Shown here: positions 12,562 through 26,355 of the stretch, in pieces
Layout of the letters: each line of letters opens with the position of its first letter
How positions within the stretch are numbered: the first letter of the stretch is position 1
Source of the DNA: Blastomyces gilchristii SLH14081
Lineage: Eukaryota; Ascomycota; Eurotiomycetes; Onygenales; Ajellomycetaceae
Direction: 5' to 3'
Assembly: GCF_000003855.2 (NCBI RefSeq)
Contig: NW_003101678.1
Coordinates: forward strand, 557,493-621,492
Length of the DNA stretch: 64,000 nucleotides
The notes under the pieces: generated by a model
Told to the model about the DNA's origin: nothing
The model's database searches: none
Seen by the model: only the letters and a program-made list of their open reading frames with translations
Translations under genes and position numbers: made by a program

Positions 12562-14564
12562 TCACACTAAACGAGCTTCGTTAACTATGTTATGTCCTCC
12601 TTCTTCAGGCCTCTCAAACCGCTGGCGTTCGGCTTCTCCAACGTCATCCACGAGGTCAACTAGTTGGCTCCGTCTCAAACGGGACTGAGAGGAGATGCTG
12701 GAGCTACTGTGATGTTTGTTCCCGTTAATAGGCCGTTTTGGTTTACGATCTGACCTACGGCCCGATGAACTCCCTGACGCTTCATTGTCACCATGAATGC
12801 GTCTGTTCCTATGTTTAGCTGCTCTCTTCACATAGCTTGTTTCGGTGTGGTTTCGGCGCGGGGTTGAGACGGACGGCCTTGTCCGTCGTGGAAGTCGCTG
12901 GTCGGGTGGCACCTCATTGGCCGTTATCACTGGATACTGATGGATAAGTTAGCTATAATCACAGATTGTGCTTAGGGATGCGATTGCTTACATTGTAATC
13001 TCCGAATTCCAAGGCTCTCGCATTCACAAAGAGCCTTTCGTCTTCTTCATCGAGTGTCAAGTTTTCGGGATCATCATTATTAAGGCTTCCATTATTTGCG
13101 CTGCCTCTTTTGGCCCAGCCTTGGGAGCTCCTTCGACTGCAGGCTGGCGAGCTTAAGAGAGGCGTCCGACTTGTTGCTTCACCTGGTTTGGGAATCCAAT
13201 ATTTAGATTTCCCGCCCCTTTCATATCTCATACCATCCATCAGTCTGGCTAGACGTGACTCGGATTCCTCATGTGCCATTACATTATCACCGGAGTCAAA
13301 TATCCTGTACTGATAGTTTTCTCCGCGAAAAGTTTCTTTGGTGTCTTCGATGAGATCCCGGATACCAAATGCATCCCGAATCGCGAACTTTACTGGCATC
13401 CGCGCCGCTGATACAGAGGTATCAGCATAATCATGCCATGAGAAGGCGTACCAGTGGGTAAGGGCAAAGAGAGGCATTTCGAAACAAATCAAGCTGTCTT
13501 GGATTGCTGCTGCAAGGTTGTCGGGACTATAACCTGCAACCCCATTGGGTAAAGCGCCAAGCCATTGTAGGATCGAGAGAAAAAACCCTTGCCAATATGA
13601 AGCAAAGATGATGAGTTTGACGCAAAGAAATTTAGGGACGGGGCGAAACGGCTTGAGATCATCGTGCATACACACCCAGAACAGTGCTAACGAGTAAAGA
13701 CTAAGTGTGACGCTTATATTGTAAATAATCCCAGTCCATAGATATCCAGAGGAGAGACCAAGATATCCCTCTTGGTATGTCCCGGTGGCTTTCATGATAA
13801 TGGAAGCCAAAGCAAGGATAGGTTTTAACCATGCATACTGTAGAATACCACGCTTTATCGCAAGGAACGTGTGTGGATCGGAAATGTCGACTTTTCGAAG
13901 AAAATGGTTGAGGGGCCAAGCATGCTGCACCGGCGCACGTCCGTGTGTCATGACTATAAGAGCTCGTTCTCCCCCAACTAAGTTGATAAGGAGTTGAAAA
14001 AATGTATATATCGTAAATGCCTTGTAATGTCACAAAGTCAGTGGAGCGCTTCTAGCAGGCCTCGGGGTCGAGCGCATACCTCATAGATATCACGGATTGG
14101 TACTATAAAAGCAGAAGTTTTCAACGAAATTATGCTCACCCACGACGATATGGAGTATATTGGAACCCTAAGAGACCGTAAGCAAGCTGCCCCAAATCAT
14201 AGGAAAGGACATCATCCACCGACATCAAAAGTATCCTCACGACATATCGCTGAAGCAACGGTTTCCGATAATTTTTTCTGCACTCCACGTTATTATTCGG
14301 TAATATATACATTTCAGGCCGAAGGTACTGCTCACGTTTGAAGCCATATCGATCTAGGCAAGAAATCAAATCAGTGGAATGTCAGCAGAAAGAGGTTAGG
14401 GAGAGGAGAGGAAGGAGGGGGCTCCGGGCATACATGAGAGATATGAATGTAGCCACTAAAGATGCCACACCTGCAATGATGACTGTGACCTTAGCCAGAC
14501 TAGACCCTGTGCCTCCAGAGGAGCCGGAAAGGCTCGTCATTGTCGGTGTGATAGAATGCATCAT
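12562..14564 (-). CDS. DUF300 / OST-alpha-like membrane protein
   Basis: Six exons on the minus strand: 14564-14434, 14353-14336, 14277-14224, 14167-14080, 14020-12992 and 12936-12562. Together they give 564 residues. Splicing restores the family core: ...SIWLQ, then TKNYRKPLLQRYVVRILLM, then VPIYSISSWVSIISL, then RDIYE, then AFTIYTFFQLLINLVGGER. Exon 2 is only 18 nt. This is the seven-helix DUF300 (organic solute transporter alpha/TMEM184) family. The first helix is at about residues 25-47, further helices run to about residue 300, and a long hydrophilic tail rich in Ser, Arg and His follows (from about 340). Fungal members are vacuolar or endomembrane proteins of poorly defined transport role. 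Two donors (gtcggt, gtgagc) are not the strongest consensus but are fixed by frame and family conservation. A second ATG follows the first directly. It is divergent from CSF1. Confidence 0.92.
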
Positions 14565-15111
14565 TCACGATAGAGATGCTATTTGGCCCATTGTCCCCCC
14601 TTGATCATTTGCGTGGGTGGATTAGCTTGAATCCAGCAACATAACAAAGCTCCGTCCGCTGCCAAGACGGATTTGATGTTATCTAGGACTATCGCTGTCG
14701 ATTGGCGCCGCGCAAAGAGACTAGTATCGTAAATTGACAAATTGACGGGCGGGCTAAGGAGTTTGTCGTGTTTTGGGGGTCTGCGTGGTTAAGGCACAGA
14801 GTAACGCGGATGTTTGAGGTTTTGGCTGGAGCCGGGAAGCTTCGTCCCGTGACGTCCAAGCGTGCGGCTATCGTCATTTGTCTCGGCCTTCAAAAGTAAC
14901 TCCTCCTTCATCTAGACTACTCATCACTACTCATCACCACAACTATGAAAATGTTTGGCCATGGTATCCGCGGTATGTTAGTATCACTTACATTATGCGT
15001 TTCTTGAATACCTGCTCTTGCGGAACCGTTTGCAGAGACATGCTTGTTGGTTCGCGGAGGAGAAATTGCCATGCGACAGTCGAACCCGCCAACGTTGCAT
15101 AGCTCGACAAG
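14565..15111. promoter_or_regulatory. Shared upstream region of DUF300 gene and CSF1
   Basis: About 547 bp separate the start codons of two divergent genes, so this interval must hold both promoters. No TATA box or named factor site stands out. Placement is by position only. Confidence 0.5.
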
Positions 15112-18100
15112 ATGGAAGGTGGCAGATTAACAGCGGAGTCGCTGTCTTCCGTAGTTCCTCAGTTTAATTGGTAAGGGTTTTGATCCCTTAGGTATTTTGG
15201 CACGGAGCTGATAACTGGCAGGGTGTTTTTAGTTGAACTTATTGTGTGTGGTGTTCTGTGAGTCTGGATCCAAGTCACTTGCACACGGGTATATTTAAAA
15301 CTGATATTGCGACGTAGGACTCTTTTCTTCCTCTTTTACTTTAATCGCCTCTTCGCTACAATCGTTTCCTATCCAATCCGAGCGTATACCTGGCATTACT
15401 ACGGGGTTTATGTCGATATCCATGCGCTTCAAATATCCTTGCTTGGCGGAAGGATCTTTTTTAAAGGGTTTCGATATCACGGAGAGAATGAGACAATATT
15501 AGTTCAATCGGGATATTTGACATGGAAGTACTGGCTTCGGTCTGTACGTAAGGTTGATCTCTCTCGGAGTAGCGAAGACGGTGCGGAGAGCTCGAGACAC
15601 CCGGTGGGAGAATCGGATTCGGAGGAAAGCACCCGCAGCCCAAGCCCCAGCACCGCTCAACGGGGCGGTTGCACCGCAGCCAATCGCCTGCCCTGTCGGT
15701 TGGAGTTGACCCTGCACGGTCTTGAGTGGTTTGTTTATAATAGAAGTGCCGCTTACGATTCCATCCTTTCTGGCTTTGGATATACTCTGAGGAGGGAGCC
15801 TAGTGGCAGCGACAATGACCAAAACGATCATACTGGGAAAAATAATGACGACGAATTGGAGTCTCCTAACAGTGCGCAAACAGGCAAAGGCTCAATTGAT
15901 AGCAAAGATTCCGCAAAATCCCCGTCTGGTGTTGGATCGACACCTTCCGAACGGTCAAAGATAGCCAATAACACTCGTATCCGTTCATCTCGTAAAGAAT
16001 TGCCATCGCAAGAGTCCCGGAAATCATGTTCGTCGAGTTCAACTGAAGAAGTTTCGCGATCTAAACTTCTGGCTCTCCTTCCCCTGGGGTTGGTTTGCAA
16101 TAAAGGGGCAATGGTTATGGGGAACGAAAATACAAAAACATTTCTGACCGCAAAGTTCGAGAGGGCCTCTGGGCATATTGATGCCAGAAATTCTGGTCCT
16201 CTGGATATGTTTAGACAAATATTCGAATTTCGCCTACGCCATCCTGTAGTTCAAATGAAACCAAACCCGGATTTTAAACAATCTCAACAAGCTGCTGCTA
16301 GCGGACTACGAGCATCAGATGGAGACCAAGAATCGGAGCGACATGAGCAGGGCCTCCACTCGAGATACCAACGCCACAGGCGTAGGATATGGCACAATCT
16401 TCGTGATCTGATTCCGTATTTCCAGAGTTCAGTCGAGTCATTCCACGTTGGTGCGGGAAAAGACACGCGTGGGGCTAGTTCTGGTTCTCCAACAAAGACC
16501 GGATTGCCAGGGGAATCTCGTTGGCTTGGTCTCACTCGGTACCTTGACGAAGACGATCGCGATGCACATGAAGGCTGGAGCGCTATCGAATATGGTCGGT
16601 TCTCTACATTAATCGATTGTCCAAGCCTGCGCTTCACTTATTATTGGGATATACCTGGGAAAGTGCCAAGGGGCGGAATGCATTCGCGACTTTCAGTTCA
16701 TAAACTTTCCAATGACATCAATGGTGCAGATCCTCCGGAGTGGGGTATGCACCTATGTATCAAGGGTGGAACTATTAACTACGGCCCCTGGGCGGATAGG
16801 GAACGTGTCGGTATTCAGACGATATTTTTCCCAAATTTTTACCGAGATTCACAGCCCTCTCCACCCCTTGAAGCTGATGCTCCTAGGCAAAGCACCAAAT
16901 TCAAATTAACCATCAATATTGAGCAAGATACTACCCTGCGAATTCCTACTAGAGAAGCATCCAAAGATTGGTTATGGAAAGGTCGGGTTGATGCTGTTGG
17001 GGGCGTTTCCAAATTGAAGGGCCAGAAAGAGAAAAAGCATCCACGAAATAAGGACGCTGAAAAAAGCACCCATGGCCCCGACATAAGGCCCTTCGGTTGG
17101 TTTGCCATCCGGATAGCGGCGAATTCCACCATCAGATATTCAATGGACATGGTCGTGTCGAATACGGGATACAAAAATCAACTGGAACTTGATCTTTGCG
17201 GGAGCAGAGTGACATCTAGTGTAAACCATGGCCTACTGTGGAGCTCTGGGGCACAAACGATTTCACTCGACCTGTCGAACCCTTTGAAGTGGAATATCCT
17301 GCACACCTGGTCCATTAACGTATACAGCCAAAACCTCGAGCTTTTCTTATTACGAGACCACATTTTCCTCCTCACTGATTTAGTGAACGACTGGATTTCG
17401 GGGCCTCCCCCCGATTTCTATACCTTTGTGCCTTTCCGTTACAAGATAAACTTTTCCTTTACGAACTTCAAGCTATTCATGAACGTCAACGATTCTAACA
17501 TAATAAACAACCCATCCGACACTAATGATAACACCTTTCTCGTAATACACAGCGAGCACCTGACCTCTAACCTCACCATTCCTGTGGAGAAATATAGACC
17601 AAAAAGCAATGCTATAATATTCGATGTTAATTTGTCAAGTGGATCAATCGAGTTGGTGACGCCACTATGGAACACGCAGCGCGTCTTTCTCCAGGATAAC
17701 TCAGTTGCAACGCTCAAGGCCATGAGCTTGACTGGGAGTTACAAGTATAATATTGAGACATCGACCGAGCTAACGGATAGGTTAACACTCGATATAGTTG
17801 GTGTTTCGCCCAAGCTTTGTCTTTACGGATTTTTAATCCGGTACTTTTTAATGATAAAGGAGAACTACTTCGGCGAACACCTGCATTTCAAAACACTAGA
17901 GGAATATCAGGGCTTGCTTGCTACTACCGACACGCCGGAAGAAAGTAGTGGCGTGGACCCTTCACCGAAAACAAACGACCTTGACATCTTTGTCCAGATT
18001 CATGCAGACAGTGGCAGCATCTTTTTGCCCGCTAATATCTATGACCGCACAAATTGTGTGAGGATAGACACTGTATCCTTTGATACCGATTTGAGGTTTA

Positions 18101-21100
18101 CGAATTATTACATGGATATGGAAACATCATTTGGCCCTGCGGAATTCGTTATAGACTCAGCCCAGCCGGACGGTTCCCATATTTCTTCAAACACGCAGTT
18201 ATTCTTGGATGGCTTGTCCATCTACGGTCATCGCCTTTTCGGGCTGCCGCCTACAGAACCAACTTATGTCTGCAATTGGGACTTTCGGGTTGGACATATT
18301 GCCGGAGAATGCACTCCTACATTTCTAAAATCCGCCGCATCAGCAATAAGGTTTCTCGCATTTTCTTTTGACGATGAAGAGAATGCACTACCGCCACTAC
18401 ACCCCGTCGTGATCCATGACGTGACATTTTTGAGAGCCAAAGTCAATTGTATACGGATCTGGGTATTGGTCGAGGAATTTGCAATCCTATTTAGTTCCGG
18501 GGTTGTCGAGCTTGACTTCAATGATTGGGCTGACCTGCAGTTTTCTGAGCGTCTTAACCTGAACTTGCCGGACCTTATTCTCGCTGTAGTAGATCGAAAT
18601 GCTGCTATTCGATTGCGACAGCCTTCGCGAGAGACAGTTAAGACCCATGGTTATTTCGAAACGTCACTCTTGCTCAAGATGGTGGAGCGCAAATCAAACT
18701 TTTTCGCTGCCCGTGGGCTTCAACAAGAACACATCCGCGTGCATGATCAGCGGTCCAATAGGACGCCGTGGCTGCTTCACAGTGATGAAAATACATTCCC
18801 CCATCTTGCTATGGACACTAGCAACGCTAAAGTCAGTCCTCCAGCCATACGCCTACCTCTGATGCCAGAACCGATTCAGTCGATTCATACATTCTATCCC
18901 GACTCTTCGTCGTCATCCTCATTTCCTTACACAACGAGCGGAAAGAGTTCGATACGTTCCTCTCAATCTTCCGAATCAAGGCGTGCGAATTTCCCACACT
19001 TTAACCACGTGCGCCCTACGACGAATATACCGAAGAGCAGAATTCCCGGACCGGCTCCCTATGACTCTGGTATTAGGGATGCAAGAATTACTTCCAAGAG
19101 CCAAAGCGCTCACAGCCCTGAACAAGGAGTGCGAGAGCGGGATAAGACGCCAAGTTTCATTAATGGTATATCCAGCCCCTGGGCTATGCCGTACTTTCAT
19201 TTCAATGGGATCGAGCCTGATGTTGCGGATGTTCCCACTCTCCCCCACGCCGACGCCTTGCCAGAACAAAGGGAATGGGATTTGGGTAGTGATATTGCAA
19301 TTGACTCTAGGCCCAACTATGAGAATTCTACCCAAGTCTTTTTCCACTGTAACTTTAAACGCGGCCTACGTGGCTTAGGCTCTCCAGAGGCTCTTTCCGC
19401 GGTATCGTCGCTTTTTGATGAACTGCAACCTTCTCACCCAGTTGATATCATTGATAACCTCCAGGCTCGTGTCATTTCAGACATTTTAGCTCATGAGAAG
19501 GCGATGGCGAGTCCCAAAAAGAAATCCAATTTTTCACTCGTTTTCCCCCACTCGCACATCCGATTTATCAATTCATCCATGTCAATGGATGAAGATCAAT
19601 TGGGCAACTTCCGGGACCAGTATGACTTGAAACTTACTCGTATTCGCGCTACATGCCGCACGGCTGTCGAAAGTAAACGGGATGATCACGTACAGCCTAC
19701 CAAAACAAGTTTTGCCATACATGTAGCGGCCGATTCCGTTTCACTATCAGCTCATGGAGAGAAAATTGAAGCGCTTGATCGGAAAGGCTTGGTCCACTGC
19801 ACGTTGAAAAATATAATTTGTTGGTCGGCGTCCGAACAAACCCAGCGCTCTCACATTCAGATTCAGGATATTGAAACAGTCACTTCAAGCAAGTCCGTTC
19901 AAGACTCGGCATTCCTGATCGACCGGACCACAAAGCTGGTCAACTCGATTGTAGCCCCTTTCCAGGAATCTTCCGCAGCTTATACAAGACGGCTTCGCTG
20001 CTTGGTTTACACCCTTACAAATCACGGTTCCCAAACTCCGGACCCGTTGTTTCTGACACGAACTTCCTATGTTTTGCGAGCAGCGCAGGATCATCTGAGG
20101 CTTCATGATTCTTGGAAAATTATTTCTCGATTGCGCAACATCTATAATTACTTACCTGCGGGTCAAATATCGAAACTGACTTGCGATTGCAAGGCCAATA
20201 CAATTCCATATCCATCAGACGCTCGAACTACTGTCTTATCGAACTTTGACCGCTGGAGAACCTGGGACCTTGCGCACGTCAAGAAGAGCGCTGTGATGAA
20301 AGTAATTTGGGGGAACTGGGAAGATGGAAACAACAACTTACATAGGTCGGCAAACCAATCCTTCACTTTGAATATGAACAAGATAAGGTTCTGTTTAGAC
20401 CCTGGTCCGAAGGAGAGCGAGTTGCTGCTCCAAGGCTTCTCGAGTTCGATGAGCGTGGCAATAAGTCCCATGAAGCAACCAAGCGCGGGCGACTACCGCT
20501 CTATAGCTGTGCAAACGTACTGCTCTAATATATCTCTGGGACTTAAATGGGAAATTTGTGAGCTTGTTGAAGGCATCGTTAAAATGGTATCAGGAAAACA
20601 GAAGGAGACAGGCGCGCCACGCGACGTATCGCATGAGGCAAAGCCCACCGCTAAGGGCGATGATATTCACTTTGTTTTCCTGACTGATGACGGATCCGTT
20701 GTGATTGACGGAATCAACATCAATGTCGCTTTACGCGGAAGTGGTATTAAGGGTTCAGTGATTCACCAACCTTCTGGGCAAGATTCAAGGAGTTCTACAA
20801 GTGTGGTTGTTAGCTCGGATGAATCTTCAGCGCAATTCAGTAGTCGCCTAAAAGACCTGATGATTTGGAGACTCATGTCCCCCAACGTTTTCGTATCGCA
20901 CACGTCACAGGTCAGCGGGACACGGATTAAACATGACTGGAAATCCGCGGCTGCGTGCCAGAGGTTGCGCTACGATATGAACGAAGATCCGCTTGGTATA
21001 GTTCAAGTGGTTGATCGAATTGTCGAGGATGAAGTTAAATATATTATGGGGTTGGTTTCCGTTGTCGAACCATCGCAAACACAGCCCGAGGCACGACCCA

Positions 21101-24100
21101 ACATCCCCAGGAAAAAGATCATCCATCGATTTCACGTCGCAATGTTTTTGGATGACTACGATATACAATTCTTGCTCCTTCCATCGCTAGTTTACGCCAT
21201 TTCTGGGGAGGTCGCTCGACTATCTATTGCCCCAGCGAAAGGGTCCAAATTAGAGCTTGACTTTGACGTGAAAAATAATTCACACAAGTTTTGGACAGAC
21301 AACGAAAGAGACTCGAGTATCATTTCAGCACTTGATATCCCACCAATCAACGGCCGTATCATGGTTGCTACACCTCCCAATCGTACGTCCGTGGATATCG
21401 ATACAATTATTGAGCTGACCAAAGTCGATGCGGGAGCCGTGCGGAACCTGCTCGGTGCATTAAATGGACCAGAAATATCTCATTTATTGGCAGACTTGGA
21501 GCACGATACTCGGATTCTTATCCAGCACTTCGACCGTCTCGTTTCTCGCGGGCGTACTTCACCCAAAACGAAACCTTCTGACCGAGCCGCCCATGACCTC
21601 GTATATAAAGTACGACTCACATTGGCTGGTGTCGATATTTTTGCAACTGCTCCTGGTTTGAGCAGTAAGGATTACTCCGCCGACATGAACCTTACAGTCG
21701 GCTTGGTTCAATTCCATTTAGAGAATGCCTCTCTCAGTGGACCCATTCTCCATCACCCTGAATTCAACCTCTTGCTCTCTCGCATTACTTTCGACCTCAA
21801 GAAACGCGACAAAGTAAACACACAACCGTACGGCAGCTTACTTCTCGACGCTCAGATATTCGGAACTTCAAAGATAAATGATTACGGTGATGTTGTGCGA
21901 TCTTACGACGTGGTCAACAACGGTTTACAAATAGAACTATATGCTGAAACAGCATCGATGATTGTTGACATCGCCGCCCACCTCCAGGAGAGACTGAAGA
22001 CTCTCGATTTATCCCAGGAGGTCAAGCACCTCAGGAAACTACGACTAATAACTGCAACCGAAAAGAGACCATCCATGGAGGCCCGTGGCCAGCAACCCGA
22101 CTCACAAAGTCTGTTCAATGCTATGTACTCCGTCGTCCTCGCTAATATCCAAGTGAGCTGGATGATTTCTACACCAGCCTCCTGCCACCAAGGTAGACAA
22201 CCAGAGGACCTCGTATTTTCCATTCGCAAGGTAGAGCTAGCGACCAGAAGAAAAAGTGCCGCCCGTCTAAGAATTGAAGATATGCAGCTTCAAATGGTTC
22301 CTCTGCAGATGGATAAGAGGAAGCGGTCACGAAATTCTGCCCTTCTACCCGAGGCCGTGTTCAATGTTGCGTATCTGTCCAATGGAAATGAGCGCCGACT
22401 GGCATTCCAAGCGGCGGGTAAAGAGTTGGATATTCGAATGACATCAGAGTTCATTCTGCCCGCAAGCATTCTTCAAGATTCGATTGCATTGGCTAGTGAA
22501 AATCTGCGCAAAGCAATCAGACTGTGGAGCGCGGCAATCCCTCCGGAAAAGAAAAAGGCAAGCTCTAGCCCGAGAATTGTTAGGCTCGCTTCTCTACTTA
22601 TCGATGCAGATTTCTCTGGGGCTGTGGTCAGTTTACAGGGCCGACAGGACGACATGGCGACAAGTACAGTTTCACCAACGGCGCGAAGTAATCGAACTGC
22701 TGGTGGAGGCAAGTACGGTCAGTATATCCAACAGGATACTGAAACTACAGCAACACTCCGGGCTCCCGGGGTTGCATTAAAGGTTCAATTCGAAGACTCT
22801 GGAGATGGAGAGCCTACGTTAAATGCAGAAATGAAGGTGGATGCTTCCACCAATGTCCTCCATCCCACCTTTGTACCTCTAATCACTCAGATATCTGAGA
22901 GTGTGAAAGAAATTGTGGGAGAATCAGACGGATCAAAGGATCTGTCCAGCAAAAGCCAGCCTGTCCAAGATCATTCCTTTGAGAAACCTCCGGACAAAAA
23001 TGACCCTACAACCATCCTTGGACGGTGCAAGTTAAATGTTGGACTGCGCATTTGCAGGCAGGAATTCACTCTCAGCTGCCAACCAATCGCACGGGTTTTA
23101 GCAACTGCATGTTTTGACGACAGCTATATTACAGTCAACACCGTCCAATCGGCGGAACAGAGGCGTTTTTTTGCCATGTCTTTGGCATTTAACGCGTTAC
23201 AGGCTTCGGTCAAGCATGTTTACTCGAGCGAATCCACTGCTAGCTTGACGGTTGACTCTATTGTTATGTCGATGATGAATAGTAAGCACGTCAGTTCTAA
23301 CAGCGGGATTTCAGCAATCCTGAAGATCAGTCCTACGAAGCTTCAGGTAAATGCCAAACAAGTCCAGGACTTTCTCCTGTTCCGTGAGATATGGATTCCG
23401 CCCGAAGGTCCACCAAAAGGGCAACCAGTTAACCCCCAACCACCTGCGACTGACACGCAAGCATACCTCGTGCAGCGATATCAGCAGATGACTGCTACGG
23501 GCTCATTCCCTTGGAATGCAGTGATTGCGATAACGCAACTAGATATCTCCCTTGATTTAGGCCAGACGTTGGGCAAATCGGAATTCACTATCAAGGATCT
23601 GTGGTTATCGTCGAAGAAAACATCTGATTGGGAGCAGAATCTCTGTGTTGGATTTGAAGATATTGCTGTTGAAAGCAAGGGGCGACTTAGCGGCGCCATC
23701 GGATTGCAGGAGTTCAAGGTTCGAACTTCTATTCAATGGCCAGACTATGATCAAAAATCATACCAGACTCCCTTGATCCAAGCATCAGCAGGGTTTAATC
23801 GGCTACAGGCTAAAGTGTCTTTCGAGTATCAACCATTTTTGGTGGCGGATGTAACATCATTCGCGTTTTGCATGTACAACGTTCGGAACACGTCTGCATC
23901 CCAGAAGGACTATCTCGTCAGCGTTCTCGAAGGAGATAATTTTCAAGTATTATGCACCTCATTCACTGCCTCGCAAGGGCTAGCTCTCTACCAAACGCTC
24001 CAACGGTTTCTGCAAGAGAAACAGACTGCGTATCAATCCTCTTTAAAAGAGATTGAAAGATTCTTGCGTCGGAAATCCACTATCGGCTTTGGCGATTTGC

Positions 24101-24954
24101 AACAAACAGTGGGTACTCCATTGGCAAAGAATGTCGACGAGGATAGCCAGAAGATGCCGATATCACTGCACACCGAGGTGGTGGTACTTCTCAAATCCAT
24201 CCACATTGGGGCGTTCCCGGGTACCTTCCACGACCACCAGATTTTCAAGCTCGTAGCCCTAGATGCCGAAGCACGTTTCTCCGTCGCAGCTGAGAATGGA
24301 CGAATCCACAGCGGGCTTGGCCTCACACTGGGTCAGCTCAAGGTAGCATTATCCAGCGTCAGCCGGCCCGCGACAGCACAGGAACCAGCAACCGAGGACC
24401 TCTCGGTCCACGACATTGTAATGCGCGCAGAGGAATCTCGCGGGGGGACCATCCTCAACGTACCCCGTGTCATCGCAAGCATGGAAACCTGGCAAGCCCT
24501 CCACTCCAACCAGATCGACTACATCTTCAAAAGCTCCTTCGAAGGCAAAGTCGATGTCGGCTGGAACTACTCCCGCATAAGTTTCATCCGGGGCATGTGG
24601 ACGAACCACACCAACACCCTCGCCAGCCGGCTGGGAAAGCCCCTCCCGCAGCCCACGGTGCAGATTACGCGCGAGCGCGACGAGGGCGGCGAAGGTGGGA
24701 AGGATACGGGCCAGGGGAAAATCACTGCGGTGGTCAACGTGCCGCAGTCGCGATATGTGTATACGGCGCTAGAACCGCCGGTGATTGAGACGCCGCAGCT
24801 ACGGGATATGGGGGAGGCGACGCCGCCGCTTGAGTGGATTGGGCTACATCGGGATAAGTTGCCGCATATCACGCATCAGATTATTATTGTGACGCTAATG
24901 GAGATTGCAAAGGATGTGGAGGATGCGTATACGAAGATTTTGGGGTCGTCGTAG
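15112..24954 (+). CDS. CSF1: Csf1, bridge-like lipid-transfer protein
   Basis: Three exons: 15112-15170, 15222-15257 and 15318-24954, giving 3243 residues. The long open frame has no ATG at its 5' end (it opens with TTG at 15307). The true start lies in two small leading exons, which read MEGGRLTAESLSS... and restore the conserved FNWVFLVELIVCGVLTLFFL helix by splicing within the Trp and Leu codons. This N-terminal anchor (about residues 20-40) is followed by the conserved IRAYTWHYYGVYVDI and LLGGRIFFKGFRYHG. Csf1 is the fungal member of the BLTP1/tweek group of repeating beta-groove proteins, thought to channel phospholipids from the ER to other membranes; yeast csf1 mutants are cold-sensitive in fermentation and affected in GPI-anchor synthesis. 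A low-complexity Ser-rich region lies at about residues 1220-1310. The length is in the usual range. A serine/glycine-poor C-terminus ends in a probable amphipathic helix. Confidence 0.96.
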
Positions 24955-26355
24955 GTTGGGGGATCGGTTTTTGCTTTCCACTTCCTTCTTGCTGTTGCCT
25001 TACTTTATTGCCATCTCGAGGGAAGGTCTCTTCTTTTCTTCTTATTATTATTTATTAGTTCAATCCGTGTTCGTGTTTATATACCCTTTTGACTCATTGC
25101 CTTCTTCGTTGTTATTACTCCTACATCTTTCCTTGTTGTTGATGATCTGTTGTTTCAGTTTCACTCTAGATTGTTTTGGCTTAACAATGGTTTTTAATTT
25201 ATTCTTTCTCTACTTCTTTCCCCCTCTTTTCTTCTTTTTTGAGGAGCCAAAAAATCAGGTGTTTTTAATATAAAACTATACATGTATTTTCGGTATTTTC
25301 GGGATAGGGGCATAGGGAATAGGAAACGGGAGTTCGTTGTTTGCTATATTTCCTCTGGGCATAGTGTCTATTACTGTTTCTCTTTCTCCGTTCCGTTCCT
25401 CCTGCTTTATTTAGTATTTAATAAGCTGCCACAGACTACGGAGTACCGTACCTCCGCTGCCAGGGTTGATTTATCAGCGGGACGAACAATGAGTCTCTCT
25501 ACTTCGTCTTTCGGTTGCCCGAAACAAATAGCCTTGGAGGACAGTCATAATAAGATTTTACCAACGATTATTATATTCAAAATGAAGTAACTATGAGTGG
25601 GAAAGGGAGAGTGTGGCAATTTTACACGCGAGCGTGTGTGTAAGTACCACCGAGGTCACTCCCTGGCAGACGAGGGGCTGGAGGGAACCTTGCCAGTACC
25701 TACCTAAGTGGGTGAGTGGCTAACTTACGCAGGCAGTAAGTAAGCAGCCCCGCCATTTTCAGCGATTCCAACAACAGACAACAACAACAACAGACTGATG
25801 AGAGAGAAAAAGGACAACCGAGTTGCTGTTATTATTATTACTTACTACTACTCCGTCCGTACTACCTATACGACGACAACAACTACTGGAATGGGAGCAG
25901 AGTTGACTGAAGAACTGGTAACTAGAACTTAGAACTGGCAGAACGGGTGAGTGAGTTGCTTATTATTATTTAGTTAACTAGTTGTTAGTGTGGCTCGGCC
26001 GACTCGACTCCCCTCCTCGTTTCCTTTCCTTTTCCTGCTCGCTTTTCTTTTCTTTTTTCTTTTTTTTTTCTCCTTCCTCTCTCTTCTTCTTCCCCTCCTC
26101 CATCCTCCTCCTCCTCCTCATTCTCTCCCTCAACCTCCCAACCTCCCACTGAACTTTCTTCTTAACCTTCTGCTTTTTCTCCCTAGGTCTAGGTCGAGCT
26201 AGCTCTCGATTCTGTCTTGTGTGTTTCTTCTGCTGATTCCCACTCTGCTAAAGGATCAGAGTTAACCAAGGGAAAAAAAAAAAAAGAAAAGAAAAATATA
26301 TTCTTTATCGCACAACCCCGCCTCTAGGGCCTTTTAACGAAACAAATCCGTCAAG
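24955..26355. promoter_or_regulatory. CSF1 3' end and eEF2 promoter/leader region
   Basis: A T-rich 3' region of CSF1 (to about 25300) is followed by the upstream region of the elongation factor gene. It contains one TACGGAGTA motif (25437-25445), a CAACAACAACAAC stretch near 25780 and, at about 26020-26190, a long C/T tract. Long pyrimidine tracts just upstream of the coding start are typical of strongly expressed translation genes in filamentous fungi. The transcription start cannot be placed from sequence alone. Confidence 0.6.

Noticed and set aside
12959..13951. Single-exon 330-residue DUF300 protein starting at MTHGRAP
   Set aside because: The core family sequence continues through four upstream exons and one downstream exon, so this is an internal piece.
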